Shown here: piece after piece, positions 8,346 through 16,663 of the stretch
Position numbering within the stretch: the stretch's first letter is position 1
Layout: the number at the start of each line of letters is the position of its first letter
From: DAMCZI01 sp032095175
Lineage (GTDB): Bacteria; Bacillota; Clostridia; Clostridiales; Caloramatoraceae
DNA: 31,897 bases
Reading direction: 5' to 3'
NCBI GenBank assembly: GCA_032095175.1
Contig: DAMCZI010000051.1
Span: 1-31,897 of the forward strand
Notes under the pieces: generated by a model
The model's input: the letters and a program-made list of their open reading frames with translations, nothing else
Told to the model about the DNA's origin: nothing
The model's database searches: none
Position numbers and translations under genes: made by a program

Positions 8346-8918
8346 ATGTGGATTTATGAAAAAAAGCTTGAAATCCCAGTAAATATAAGAAGAAAGAATA
8401 TTGAAATGGCTAAATATATAGTTACCCAGCTTGGAGGTCCAGACGGAGAATTAAGTGCTTCAATAAGATATCTATCTCAAAGGTATACAATGCCTACAGG
8501 TAATACAAAGGCATTGCTAACAGATATAGGGACTGAGGAGTTAGCCCACGTTGAAGTAATATCAACCATGCTCTACCAGATGCTTCATGATGCAACTCCT
8601 GAAGAATTAAAGGCAGCAGGTCTTGGTTCCCACTATGCTCAGCATGATAAGGCTGTTTATCCATCTGATGCAAACGGAGTACCATGGACAGCAGCATATA
8701 TTCAGTCAATGGGAGATCCAGTTACAGATTTAACCGAAGACATGGCAGCAGAGCAGAAAGCAAGATCAACCTACGAGCACCTTATTGCCCTCACAGATGA
8801 TCCAGACATAATTCACCCCTTAAGATTCCTATGGGCCAGGGAGGTTGTTCATTTTCAAAGATTCGGAGAAGCCTTGGTTGGAGTATATGATTACCTCGAT
8901 GAGAAAAAATACTTCTAA
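8346..8918 (+). CDS. cotJC: Spore coat protein CotJC, manganese catalase family
   Basis: This 190-residue protein belongs to the manganese-catalase-like CotJC group. It shows a four-helix-bundle di-metal ferritin-like fold with the ligand segments DIGTEELAHVEVIS, AAEQKARSTYEHLI and LWAREVVHFQRFGEAL, each carrying glutamate and histidine residues. The length (about 190) matches CotJC and is shorter than true manganese catalases. It is probably a spore-coat component and may detoxify peroxide at the spore surface. AGGAGG lies just upstream of the ATG, overlapping the cotJB stop region. A weak hairpin terminator follows. The sequence gives no sign of truncation. Confidence 0.94.
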   Translation: MWIYEKKLEIPVNIRRKNIEMAKYIVTQLGGPDGELSASIRYLSQRYTMPTGNTKALLTDIGTEELAHVEVISTMLYQMLHDATPEELKAAGLGSHYAQHDKAVYPSDANGVPWTAAYIQSMGDPVTDLTEDMAAEQKARSTYEHLIALTDDPDIIHPLRFLWAREVVHFQRFGEALVGVYDYLDEKKYF

Positions 8919-8941
8919 GGTAATTAATAAATCTAATTTAT

Positions 8942-8975
8942 TATACCCTGTTTTTTACTTAAAAAGCAGGGTATA
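8942..8975 (+). terminator. Terminator of cotJABC
   Basis: TATACCCTG and CAGGGTATA form a nine-bp stem closed by a T/A-rich interior that can extend pairing (TTTTTTACTTAAAAA). It lies about 24 bases past the cotJC stop. The downstream T-run is weak. Confidence 0.6.
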
Positions 8976-9028
8976 ATTATATTAAAATAAAAAATTTTAA
9001 AGAAACAAAGCAGAAAGGAGCAAAGTTA

Positions 9029-9757
9029 ATGTTCGAAAAAATCGATGATTTGCTTCGACAGCTAAACAAATGCCGTCCCCTCACACAAGGAGAGGTGGAA
9101 CGCTTGAGAGATGAATTTCTAATTGAGTTTACCTATAACTCAAATGCAATTGAGGGCAACACCCTTACCCTGCAGGAAACAGCCTTGATTATCAATGAAG
9201 GTATTACCATTGCTCAAAAGCCTTTAAAGGACCATTTAGAGGTAATTGGACATAAGGAAGCTTATTTTTATGTAGAAGAATTAGCAAAAGAAAAAGTGCC
9301 CCTTTCTGAAAAGGTGATTAAGGATATTCACAATATTGTATTGATGGATAAGCCAATGGATAAAGGCGTTTATCGCAGAGTACCTGTTCGTATTATAGGA
9401 GCAGTTCATGAACCACCACAGCCATACCTTGTGCCAGTACAGATGGAACAGTTACTTACAGAATATAATGAAATGAAGAAGGTAGCACACCCCATAGAAT
9501 GTGCTGCACTGTTTCATTTAAAATTTGAAGGTATCCACCCCTTCATTGATGGAAATGGCCGTACTGGACGTTTACTATTAAACTTAGAATTAATGAAAGA
9601 AGGCTATCCTGCCATTAATGTAAAATTCTCAGACCGCCGCAGGTATTATGATTGTTTTACTGAATACCATCAATTTAGTGGTAATCCAGAAGCTATGGTA
9701 CATATGATTGCAGAATATGTACAAGGAGCATTAGAAAGATACTTGGAAATATTATAA
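9029..9757 (+). CDS. Fic domain protein, probable AMP transferase with N-terminal inhibitory motif
   Basis: This 242-residue protein has the complete Fic motif HPFIDGNGRTGR at 170-181 (catalytic H170, anion-binding DGNGR). Fic enzymes transfer AMP or other nucleotide moieties onto protein side chains. Upstream, SNAIEGN at 38-44 matches the [S/T]xxxE[G/N] inhibitory helix, here placed N-terminal to the Fic core, as in class II Fic proteins that keep themselves switched off. There is no winged-helix domain and no separate antitoxin gene. RBS is AAAGGAG at 9013-9019. The gene sits alone between terminators, at the boundary of sporulation and metabolic genes, consistent with an acquired single-gene cassette. 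The target is unknown. Confidence 0.93.
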   Translation: MFEKIDDLLRQLNKCRPLTQGEVERLRDEFLIEFTYNSNAIEGNTLTLQETALIINEGITIAQKPLKDHLEVIGHKEAYFYVEELAKEKVPLSEKVIKDIHNIVLMDKPMDKGVYRRVPVRIIGAVHEPPQPYLVPVQMEQLLTEYNEMKKVAHPIECAALFHLKFEGIHPFIDGNGRTGRLLLNLELMKEGYPAINVKFSDRRRYYDCFTEYHQFSGNPEAMVHMIAEYVQGALERYLEIL

Positions 9758-9770
9758 GTACCTTATATAG

Positions 9771-9803
9771 AATTTAAGAGGTTACCAAGTAACCTCTTAA
9801 ATT
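9771..9803. terminator. Bidirectional terminator after the Fic gene
   Basis: AATTTAAGAGGTTAC-CAA-GTAACCTCTTAAATT is a perfect 15-bp hairpin flanked by T-rich sequence on the plus side. It lies between the Fic gene and the convergent small membrane-protein gene. Confidence 0.85.
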
Positions 9804-9825
9804 TATTCTTACAGTATTTATTTCT

Positions 9826-10002
9826 TTATTGCCTTCTTCTATTTGCTATTGCATCTATAATTGCAATTCCACAAATCAAACCAATAGTCGATGCAATAAA
9901 AACCCCATCAAAAAAACTACATCTAGTTATTAGAACATATGCGTATCTTAAAGCAATAACAGCTAACAATATTATCAAATATTTAAGTAAATATTTTTTC
10001 AT
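9826..10002 (-). CDS. Small two-helix membrane protein of unknown function
   Basis: This 58-residue protein (MKKYLLKYLIILLAVIALRY...) has two predicted hydrophobic segments, about residues 6-24 and 29-50, and a basic C-terminus (NRRRQ). The best start is the ATG at 10002, preceded by AAAGGGGGG with nine-base spacing; an ATG nine codons upstream has no good site. It sits just downstream of the BaiN-like flavoprotein gene on the same strand, with a gap of about 17 bases if the C-terminal coding end of that gene is followed, so it is not itself its leader. No family is recognised. It may be a small integral membrane peptide. Coding status is likely but not certain. Confidence 0.6.
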   Translation of the reverse strand: MKKYLLKYLIILLAVIALRYAYVLITRCSFFDGVFIASTIGLICGIAIIDAIANRRRQ

Positions 10003-10041
10003 ACCCCATTTCCCCCCTTTGATAGCCATTATGATTCATGA

Positions 10042-11280
10042 TTAATCTACTGCAGCATGAAATCCTGCTAAATATCCCGAAGACCATGCCCACTGGAGGT
10101 TGAAACCGCCGCAGTCTCCGTCTATATCAAGAATTTCCCCAGAGAAATATAATCCAGATACAAGCCTTGATTCCATGGTTTTAGGGTTAACATCCTTCAC
10201 ATCTATTCCTCCTGCTGTTACCTGGGCTTCACTCCAGGATTGAGTTCCTGTAACCTCCATTTTCCACTCCTTGAGTATGGATGCTATGTTTCTTCTCTCT
10301 TCTTGAGTGGTACTTCCACAGGGTTTATGTATATCTTCAATTCCAGCTTCCTTTAAAACAACGTTTATAAGCCTCTTGTTTAAAAGGCCTATAAAGCTGA
10401 AATCCAGTGGCTTTTGAGGATTATATCCAAATCTTGTACCAAGCATGTTTTGTACTTCATCAATGGATTTTCCAGGATACATATCAATCTTAACCCATGG
10501 ATTCCTTCCACTTTGAAGCTCTTCTCCTGCTCTTCTGCTAAGTTGAAAAATTGCAGGGCCTGATATTCCGTAGTCTGTAAAAAGCACCTCACCAAATTCA
10601 TCCCTTAATATGCTGTCATCCCTGTATATTGAAGCCTTAACTATAAGCCTTACTCCCTTTATGGATTTTAGAAAATGCTTGTTAAGCTTCAATTGGACAA
10701 GGGCTGGGAAGGGTTCTATAAGCTTATGGCCGTGTGGAATAACAAGATTATATCCGCTTCCATTTGAGCCGAGACTTGGGCTTGCTTTTCCACCTGCAGC
10801 AACTATTACCCTGTCACTTTTGAATTCCTGACCATCCCTAAGTACAACAGAGAAGCCCTTCTTCCCAGGATGTATGCTTTTAACCCCTGCTTCACATATT
10901 TCTTCAATGCCAAGCTTTTCAACCTCATATCTTAAAACATCCAAAACGCTTGATGCCTGGTCTGATGCAGGATATACCTTTCCTCCCTCTTCAATCTTAC
11001 AGGATATGCCGAGTTCCTCAAAAAACTGAACTGTTTGTTCCACATCAAAATCAGCCAAAGGCCCCAAAGCAAACTTTGTATTTTTCCCATGGAACCTCTC
11101 TATTATCATATTTTCATTTGTAAGATTGCAGCGTCCATTTCCAGTTGCAAGTATCTTTTTTCCTACCCTGCTCATCTGTTCAATTATCTTAACCTCTGCA
11201 CCGTTTCTTGCAGCCACAATTCCAGCCATCAATCCCGATGCTCCTCCACCTATTACAATTACACTTTTCCTTCCAGCCAT
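10042..11280 (-). CDS. HI0933/BaiN-family FAD-dependent flavoprotein
   Basis: This 412-residue protein has an N-terminal dinucleotide-binding fold (VIGGGASGLMAG, G11-G13) and the family signature GKKILATGNGRCNLTN near residues 41-56. It ends with the second flavin-binding segment (GLYFSGEILDIDGDCGGFNLQWAWSSGYLAG). Members are annotated as NAD(P)/FAD-dependent oxidoreductases; the Clostridium scindens homologue BaiN has been implicated in bile-acid reduction. That activity cannot be assumed here, because the family is widespread and mostly uncharacterised. A GGAGCGG element precedes the ATG by about ten bases. The upstream intergenic space carries a perfect 16-bp hairpin of the dispersed repeat family. 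Confidence 0.88.
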   Translation of the reverse strand: MAGRKSVIVIGGGASGLMAGIVAARNGAEVKIIEQMSRVGKKILATGNGRCNLTNENMIIERFHGKNTKFALGPLADFDVEQTVQFFEELGISCKIEEGGKVYPASDQASSVLDVLRYEVEKLGIEEICEAGVKSIHPGKKGFSVVLRDGQEFKSDRVIVAAGGKASPSLGSNGSGYNLVIPHGHKLIEPFPALVQLKLNKHFLKSIKGVRLIVKASIYRDDSILRDEFGEVLFTDYGISGPAIFQLSRRAGEELQSGRNPWVKIDMYPGKSIDEVQNMLGTRFGYNPQKPLDFSFIGLLNKRLINVVLKEAGIEDIHKPCGSTTQEERRNIASILKEWKMEVTGTQSWSEAQVTAGGIDVKDVNPKTMESRLVSGLYFSGEILDIDGDCGGFNLQWAWSSGYLAGFHAAVD

Positions 11281-11340
11281 CTATTAGCCGCTCCTTTTCA
11301 AAAAATCTATATATAAAAATGTTTATAAATTATTCTTCTA

Positions 11341-11390
11341 TATATTTCGCATAAATGATTTTACATTTTCAATAATCATTTATGCGAAAT
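11341..11390 (+). repeat. Two-hairpin dispersed repeat, copy B (first hairpin only)
   Basis: TTTCGCATAAATGATT (11345-11360) and its perfect complement at 11374-11389 form a 16-bp stem. The sequence matches the first hairpin of copies C and D. The second hairpin is absent or unrecognisable, and the corresponding position runs into the 3' end of the LysR gene. On the minus strand it may act as a weak terminator for that gene. Confidence 0.7.
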
Positions 11391-11423
11391 ATTTTCCGAA
11401 ATTCATATAACGCAATAAATACC

Positions 11424-12323
11424 TTAATGTGAAATCTTTATTGTGTTATATATACAAAACCTTATAAATTCATTTATAAAATCCATAGGGCCATCATCAA
11501 GGTAAATAAAATTAAATTCCCTTAGTATACTTATCCCCTTAATTGGAACAATCTCTATCGTCCTTTGTGAAACCTCTCTTTTTATGGTTTCCTTAGATAT
11601 AATGGTATATCCCAGATTTGCTTCAACCATAGCCTTTATTGCATCAATACTGCCTATTTCCATATAGGGATTAATATCATCTAAATCATATCCCATATCA
11701 AGAAGCTTATTCTCAAATATCTCTCTTGTACCAGAACCTTTTTCTCTTAATATAAGTTTCCCAGAAAGCACATCATCTATTTTTACTATTCCTTTCTGAG
11801 CCAGTTTGTTAAAAGGTGCTGCTGCAAGAACCAGCTCATCATCTCTCATTTTTTTATATCTAAATCTATCCCTGTCAAAGTTACCTTCCACAATGGCAAG
11901 ATTAATGCTTCCCTTTAAAAGCATATTGATTACCTCTTCAGTGTTGTTTACATGAAGTATTATATCTATATTGTTATGTATAGTTTTATACTGACCTAGT
12001 ATGTTGGGAAGGACATACCCACCAATCGTCATTGTAGCTCCTACATTATATGTTCTTTTAATACTCCCCTGATTTTTAATGGTATCCTCAATACCATTAT
12101 ACAGCCTTTGAATTTCCTTTAACTGCTTAAGAAGAATATTCCCTTCCTCGGTAAGCTCTATTCCTCTTCCCTTTTTTCTAATAAGCCTTACTCCGTAATA
12201 TTCCTCTAAAAATCTTATATGTTGGGAAACCGCAGGCTGAGTTATGTTTAATATACTAGAAGCTCTTGTATAGCTTTTAACACCCGCCACGGTTATAAAT
12301 GTAATAAGCTTGGGATCCATCAT
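11424..12323 (-). CDS. LysR family transcriptional regulator
   Basis: This ~299-residue regulator has an N-terminal winged helix-turn-helix (residues about 3-62, with RASSILNITQPAVSQHIRFL as recognition region) and a C-terminal periplasmic-binding-like effector domain. The ATG at 12323 follows AGGTAGGTG; an alternative GTG three codons upstream is spaced too tightly. The gene starts about 28 bases after the DMT transporter gene on the same strand, so the two are probably co-transcribed, and the regulator may control the transporter. LysR proteins usually sense a small metabolite; the ligand is unknown. The 3' end closely abuts a dispersed hairpin repeat. Confidence 0.9.
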   Translation of the reverse strand: MMDPKLITFITVAGVKSYTRASSILNITQPAVSQHIRFLEEYYGVRLIRKKGRGIELTEEGNILLKQLKEIQRLYNGIEDTIKNQGSIKRTYNVGATMTIGGYVLPNILGQYKTIHNNIDIILHVNNTEEVINMLLKGSINLAIVEGNFDRDRFRYKKMRDDELVLAAAPFNKLAQKGIVKIDDVLSGKLILREKGSGTREIFENKLLDMGYDLDDINPYMEIGSIDAIKAMVEANLGYTIISKETIKREVSQRTIEIVPIKGISILREFNFIYLDDGPMDFINEFIRFCIYNTIKISH

Positions 12324-12350
12324 CCAAAACACCTACCTCTCAACATATAA

Positions 12351-13214
12351 TCAATCTTTTTTCAAAACCATATATACCGAAATCAATATCAGTATACTTC
12401 CTATTGCAACGCTCATTGTTATACTTTCGCCAAAAATCAGTGCACTTAATAGCATTCCTGTTATTGGTTCAAGTGTACTTAATATAGCAGCATTGGATGA
12501 ACCTATTATTCTTACCCCCATGTTAAGTGCGATAAATGCAGCAATTGTACATATGCCAGAAAGTCCTAAGCTTGCAAGGTATCCTACAGGACCGATGTTA
12601 AAGTTAAGCCCTCCTGTAAAGGCTCCATAAATTAAAATACTTAATGAAGAAAACAGTGATAAATAGAAGGTTATAACAATTGTATCTATTTTTCTCACAC
12701 TGCTGTGTCCTAATTGAAGTATACATATTGAGTAAAATACACCTGAAAATAGTGCAAGGAAAACTCCCACTGCATTGAGCCTCATGGAGCTGAATCCAAT
12801 CAGTGTGTACACCCCGGCAATGGAAAAAGCAAGAGACAGAACCTTATTCACCCTAATCTTCTCTTTATATATTAACACTTCCATAATTGTCACAACAGCA
12901 GGATACACGAAATGCAGTATAGTTGCAAGTCCTACAGATATATATTTATATGATGAAAAAAGTGTCATACAGGTTCCCCCATAACCAACCATCCCTATAA
13001 TTAATACCTTTGGATACATTTCCTTTGGGATTTTAAAGTTCTTCCTAACAATAATAAAATATAAAAAGAGCATTACTGCAGAAAAGAAAAATCTTAAAAA
13101 CAGAGTTGTTTCAGGGGTAGCCCCTCCATCATAGGCTATCTTTGCAAATATAGGCATGAAGCCAAATGCAAGTGCTGAAGCCATTGTTAAAATAACGCCA
13201 TAAATTTTTTTCAT
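12351..13214 (-). CDS. DMT superfamily (EamA domain) transporter
   Basis: This 287-residue integral membrane protein shows about ten hydrophobic helices arranged as two EamA repeats (about residues 5-135 and 145-283), the standard size for drug/metabolite transporters. The second repeat carries the family-typical ISNAAILSTLEPITG-like segment (here GSSNAAILSTLEPITGMLLSA). Homologues export amino acids, nucleosides or other metabolites; substrate cannot be told. The ATG at 13214 has AAAGGA with eight-base spacing and is preferred over an ATG three codons earlier that overlaps that site. The LysR gene follows closely on the same strand. Confidence 0.9.
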   Translation of the reverse strand: MKKIYGVILTMASALAFGFMPIFAKIAYDGGATPETTLFLRFFFSAVMLFLYFIIVRKNFKIPKEMYPKVLIIGMVGYGGTCMTLFSSYKYISVGLATILHFVYPAVVTIMEVLIYKEKIRVNKVLSLAFSIAGVYTLIGFSSMRLNAVGVFLALFSGVFYSICILQLGHSSVRKIDTIVITFYLSLFSSLSILIYGAFTGGLNFNIGPVGYLASLGLSGICTIAAFIALNMGVRIIGSSNAAILSTLEPITGMLLSALIFGESITMSVAIGSILILISVYMVLKKD

Positions 13215-13346
13215 TATCCCCATCCTTTACGTCATTTATATATTGAAACCCAATTTATTATATCATTTAAAATCCTTATAGTCAGCTATATAAAAGGTGA
13301 CAGGGAAACATCCGAATTCTAAAAATCCAACTTTCATAAGGTATTG

Positions 13347-13437
13347 GTGACAGGCTCTTGAGTATTGAGTTATTTAATTAAAACTATGATTTAACAGTTA
13401 TCTTTCATAAATAACTCAAAACTCAAGTGCCTGTTAT
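13347..13437 (+). repeat. Long-stem palindromic repeat, copy 1
   Basis: ACAGGCTCTTGAGTATTGAGTTATTT (13350-13375) pairs with 13409-13434 almost perfectly. The stem sequence recurs at 31691-31785, where GAGTTTTGAGTTATTTA and its complement are shared while the loop differs. It lies between the DMT transporter promoter region and the terminator of the second M24 peptidase gene. It resembles a small MITE-like or REP-like element; no coding capacity. Confidence 0.75.
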
Positions 13438-13465
13438 CTTCTACAACACCCTTTTAAAAAAATAA

Positions 13466-13483
13466 GAAGCCCCCAAGGGCTCC
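13466..13483 (-). terminator. Terminator of the second M24 peptidase gene
   Basis: On the minus strand GGAGCCC-TTGG-GGGCTTC forms a GC-rich seven-bp hairpin (one G-T pair), followed by TTATTTTTTT. It lies about 20 bases after the stop codon. Confidence 0.85.
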
Positions 13484-13502
13484 CCATTTTATACTCAATT
13501 AT

Positions 13503-14735
13503 TTATCTTTTCATGAATGTCTCTATTTCCTCAGCAGTTCTTATTATATCCTTTGAAAGAACTTCATGACCATTCTCTGTTACAAGAACATCGTCCTCTA
13601 TTCTTATGCCTATTCCCTCTTCTTCTATATAAAGACCTGGTTCAACTGTTAGAACCATTCCTGGCTTTAGATCCATTCTAACCCCTACATCATGGGTATC
13701 AAGTCCAAGGTAGTGGCTTACACCATGGAAATAATATTTTGAAAGCTCTGAGTCATCTTTAATAATTCCAAGCTCCTTGCAGCCTTCAGCTAAAACTCTC
13801 CTGCAGAGTTCATTTAGTTCTCCATATGGCACACCTGGCTTTATTGCATTTGTTACTTCATTTAGTGCCTTTAAAACTACGTTGTATACCGCCTTCTGGC
13901 GTGCTGTAAACGTACCATTTACAGGGAAGGTTCTTGTTATATCAGCACAATAGTATCCATACTGTGCACCAAGATCACAAAGTATAAGATCATTATCGCC
14001 TATTTTACAGTTGTTATCTGAATAATGAAGAACTGTACCATTCTTTCCTGCTGCCGCTATGGTTTTGAATGATACACCTACTCCATTGCTCTTCAATGTA
14101 AAATCAAAATATGCTTCTACCCCATACTCCATCATTCCTGGCTTTGCATTTTTCATCATATTTTTAATTCCATCATAAGTTATTCCTATTGCTTTTTTCA
14201 TCTTTTCAATTTCTTCAGGAGCCTTTAACATTCTTAAATTTTCTATTGCTCCATAGATGTTTTTTACTCTCATGTATGGGTACTTCTTAATTACATCATT
14301 TGCAAAGTTCTGGGGAATTGTCATTGGAGAACCCATTGCTTCTCTTTCAAGATCAAGATACAGATTTTCATATGGTCTATACATTGTATAACCAAAAAAC
14401 CTTTGAAAATCATCTAGATATTCTATCTTTTCAATTCCTGAAACTTCCCTTGCTTCCTCTGGTTTTATTCTCTCTCCTACCCACTTTGCAAGAACAGGAT
14501 CAGATTTTTCAATGAAAAGCTTTTCTTCAACAGCTCCATTTAGTTTTGTTATCACAAGGATAATCTTTTCTCTTTCTATTCCAGTTAGATAATAGAAATT
14601 TTTGTTGGGAGCAAAATCATAATGTTCATCTGCAGACTTATGAGGAGCTTCCCCTGCAAAAAGTACTAATATAGAGTTATCCTCTACACCTTCCATTAAC
14701 TTTTTTCTGTTATGTACGAAAAATTCCTTATTCAT
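13503..14735 (-). CDS. Xaa-Pro aminopeptidase with AMP_N domain (PepP-like, M24B)
   Basis: This 410-residue protein has an N-terminal aminopeptidase P domain (about 1-135, containing DFAPNKNFYYLTG) and a C-terminal M24 domain with all dinuclear metal ligands: D254, D265, H341, E366 and E380. It removes N-terminal residues that precede proline. The ATG at 14735 follows GGAGGGG with a six-base gap; an upstream ATG ten codons earlier lacks a site. It is longer than, and different in N-terminal domain from, the M24 protein at 5898-7001, so the two are not recent duplicates. A strong terminator follows it, and a hairpin upstream probably ends transcription of the preceding glycosyltransferase gene. 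Confidence 0.93.
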   Translation of the reverse strand: MNKEFFVHNRKKLMEGVEDNSILVLFAGEAPHKSADEHYDFAPNKNFYYLTGIEREKIILVITKLNGAVEEKLFIEKSDPVLAKWVGERIKPEEAREVSGIEKIEYLDDFQRFFGYTMYRPYENLYLDLEREAMGSPMTIPQNFANDVIKKYPYMRVKNIYGAIENLRMLKAPEEIEKMKKAIGITYDGIKNMMKNAKPGMMEYGVEAYFDFTLKSNGVGVSFKTIAAAGKNGTVLHYSDNNCKIGDNDLILCDLGAQYGYYCADITRTFPVNGTFTARQKAVYNVVLKALNEVTNAIKPGVPYGELNELCRRVLAEGCKELGIIKDDSELSKYYFHGVSHYLGLDTHDVGVRMDLKPGMVLTVEPGLYIEEEGIGIRIEDDVLVTENGHEVLSKDIIRTAEEIETFMKR

Positions 14736-14915
14736 TCTTTTCCCCTCCACTTCAGTTAAACTCATAATTTAAACTTACTCCTTTTAAAAGCAAAAAACAA
14801 CCATTCATGTAACTGTTATACTTCGCCTATTCGAAGAGACTACTTACTGACTTTATGTTATAGCTTCTGATTCTACCTTATTATATCATGAAAAAAATCC
14901 CAAAAATAAGTACAA

Positions 14916-14938
14916 GGGTAAGAAAATTATTCTTACCC
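14916..14938 (-). terminator. Terminator of the glycosyltransferase gene
   Basis: GGGTAAGAA-AATTA-TTCTTACCC is a perfect nine-bp hairpin downstream of the minus-strand gene that ends at 15003. A T-rich tract (TTTTTGGGATTTTTTTC) lies a little further along on that strand. Confidence 0.65.
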
Positions 14939-15002
14939 CTGCTAATATATATTATTCCGATAATTATATAAACCTTATATGAGATAATTATGATACCGAT
15001 TA

Positions 15003-16355
15003 TTATCTTGAAACATTGTTGTATGCTGCCGGCACCTCGTATTCCTCTTCGCCAACTCCATACTTCTTTTCTTCCTGTACAGGCACAGGCATTTTATTAT
15101 CCTGAAGAATTATACTTCTTATTGCAAGCTTTTTATCTTCATAGGTTGAGTAGTAACCTCTTAAAAGCTTTTCGATGTTTGTCTTATGTTCATCCTTATT
15201 TTCAAGTAATTCATCAAGTAGTGGTATAAGTTCATCCTCATCGGAGCATATCTTACCAATATTATATTTCTCTATCATAGTTAAAGTACCCCTGTCATTT
15301 GAGGTTACGGTATCAAATGTAATCATTGGTGTATTGCTGAGCAGACTTTCTATAAATATTCCTGCTGAAGGTCTTGCAATCAAACAATCTGATACAGCAA
15401 GAAATTCATCAAAGTTGTTTGTAAATCCAAATGGCATTATATTTATTAGACCATCCTGCTTATTCATAGCCTTTACTTCTTCGTATATTTTATTATCCCT
15501 GCCGCACATTACTAAAAGGTTAAGTGGTTTTTCATAGCATTTGCATACGTTTTCCACCATCTCTGTAAGGAATTCTCCACCTATACTTCCACTTACTATA
15601 AGAACTGTATCCCTGTCATCTGGTATATTGTATTTTTTCTTTACCTCATCTACATTCTTATGTGTAAAGTGCTTCTTTTCAGCTAATGGTCCTATTACCT
15701 CACACTTTGCATTGTTTAACTGTTCAAGCTCGTTAATTGGGTCCTTAAATATGGAATATTTTCTTGGATGCAGCATCATTTCATTATAGCAGTTCAAAAT
15801 ATATTTAAGTTTTCCTCTTCTTGTAGTAGACCTATCAAGCTTGTGCGAGAAAAATTCCATATCAAAATCATAACTTCTTATTGCTTCTGGAGTTTCATTG
15901 AAATAGCATATATGGGTTGCATAGGGGTTTATAAGGTCTATAAATGTTGAAATCTCTGTAATGAATATATAAAATGGTATATTCTTTTCCTCTGCATATG
16001 CACCCAGTGATTTATTAAATCCATCTGCTGTACTAACTATTATATCTGGCTTTATTTCCTCAAGCTTATTCATAAAAACAGGTGTCTGTTTTGTCTCAAC
16101 TATTGGAAGTGCAACTATCCTTATAAAGAAATTTAAAAGGAAGTCACAGGTTCTTATAAGGTTTTTCCTTATAAAAAAGTTCCACAGCTTAACTATAGTG
16201 TATACATCAGATGTCTCAACAATTTCGCTGCCTGCACGGCTAATTATTTCTACATCTTCACCTCCACCAAGCATATCTGAGAGAATGTTTGCCATCCTTT
16301 GATGCCCCATCCCCATTTTTTCATAAACGATAAGAATCCTTTTTTTCCTGGACAT
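15003..16355 (-). CDS. MGDG synthase-like glycosyltransferase (GT28 type)
   Basis: This 450-residue protein has an N-terminal domain opening with ILIVYEKMGMGHQRMANIL, like the glycine- and histidine-containing acceptor loop of monogalactosyldiacylglycerol synthase and UgtP proteins. The C-terminal GT-B domain contains VLIVSGSIGGEFL and the donor-binding segment CLIARPSAGIFIESLLSNTPMI. Such enzymes transfer a sugar from a nucleotide donor to a lipid or peptidoglycan precursor at the inner face of the membrane. The C-terminal ~40 residues are charged and look disordered. The ATG follows GGGAG at a rather long spacing (about 12 bases). It is not in an operon. Donor and acceptor cannot be told from sequence; a diacylglycerol glycosyltransferase is my best guess. 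Confidence 0.75.
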   Translation of the reverse strand: MSRKKRILIVYEKMGMGHQRMANILSDMLGGGEDVEIISRAGSEIVETSDVYTIVKLWNFFIRKNLIRTCDFLLNFFIRIVALPIVETKQTPVFMNKLEEIKPDIIVSTADGFNKSLGAYAEEKNIPFYIFITEISTFIDLINPYATHICYFNETPEAIRSYDFDMEFFSHKLDRSTTRRGKLKYILNCYNEMMLHPRKYSIFKDPINELEQLNNAKCEVIGPLAEKKHFTHKNVDEVKKKYNIPDDRDTVLIVSGSIGGEFLTEMVENVCKCYEKPLNLLVMCGRDNKIYEEVKAMNKQDGLINIMPFGFTNNFDEFLAVSDCLIARPSAGIFIESLLSNTPMITFDTVTSNDRGTLTMIEKYNIGKICSDEDELIPLLDELLENKDEHKTNIEKLLRGYYSTYEDKKLAIRSIILQDNKMPVPVQEEKKYGVGEEEYEVPAAYNNVSR

Positions 16356-16663
16356 TATAATATCAATCTCCCTTCAAATTGTTTTAATGCTCCAAAAACA
16401 TCCAGGGACAATAACTACTATATTATTACATTTACATAGATTATACGCCTGTACACTGTTTTTTTAAAGTGCTTTTCATAATTTGTAAGAATAAATTAAG
16501 GTTTTATAACTTTTAAATCTTCCTAATCCTACCAGATATTTTACGTTATGCAATGAATCACTGAATATGATTATGTAAAATATTTCGATCCAAATAATAT
16601 AGAATCATTTTTTCGAAACATATAGTATAATAATTGTATACTTTAAGGAAAGGATGATACATT
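16356..16663. other. Divergent intergenic region between glycosyltransferase and cyclophilin genes
   Basis: This 308-base region serves both promoters. Near the cyclophilin gene it has TATAAT at 16626-16631 inside an inverted repeat AGTATA-N7-TATACT (16624-16642). Around 16536-16585 there is a stretch vaguely resembling the first hairpin of the dispersed repeat, but too degraded to call. No gene is seen. Confidence 0.4.

Noticed and set aside
10610..10831. Plus-strand open frame inside the BaiN-like flavoprotein gene
   Set aside because: It is a shadow of the flavoprotein coding sequence on the other strand.
10042..11280. Bile-acid-inducible BaiN function for the flavoprotein
   Set aside because: No other bai genes are present and the HI0933 family is widespread, so only the family name is supported.
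16536..16585. Possible fifth copy of the two-hairpin repeat (GTTATGCAATGAATCACTGAATATGATTATGTAAAAT)
   Set aside because: Only short stretches resemble the consensus, neither stem pairs well, and the second hairpin is missing.
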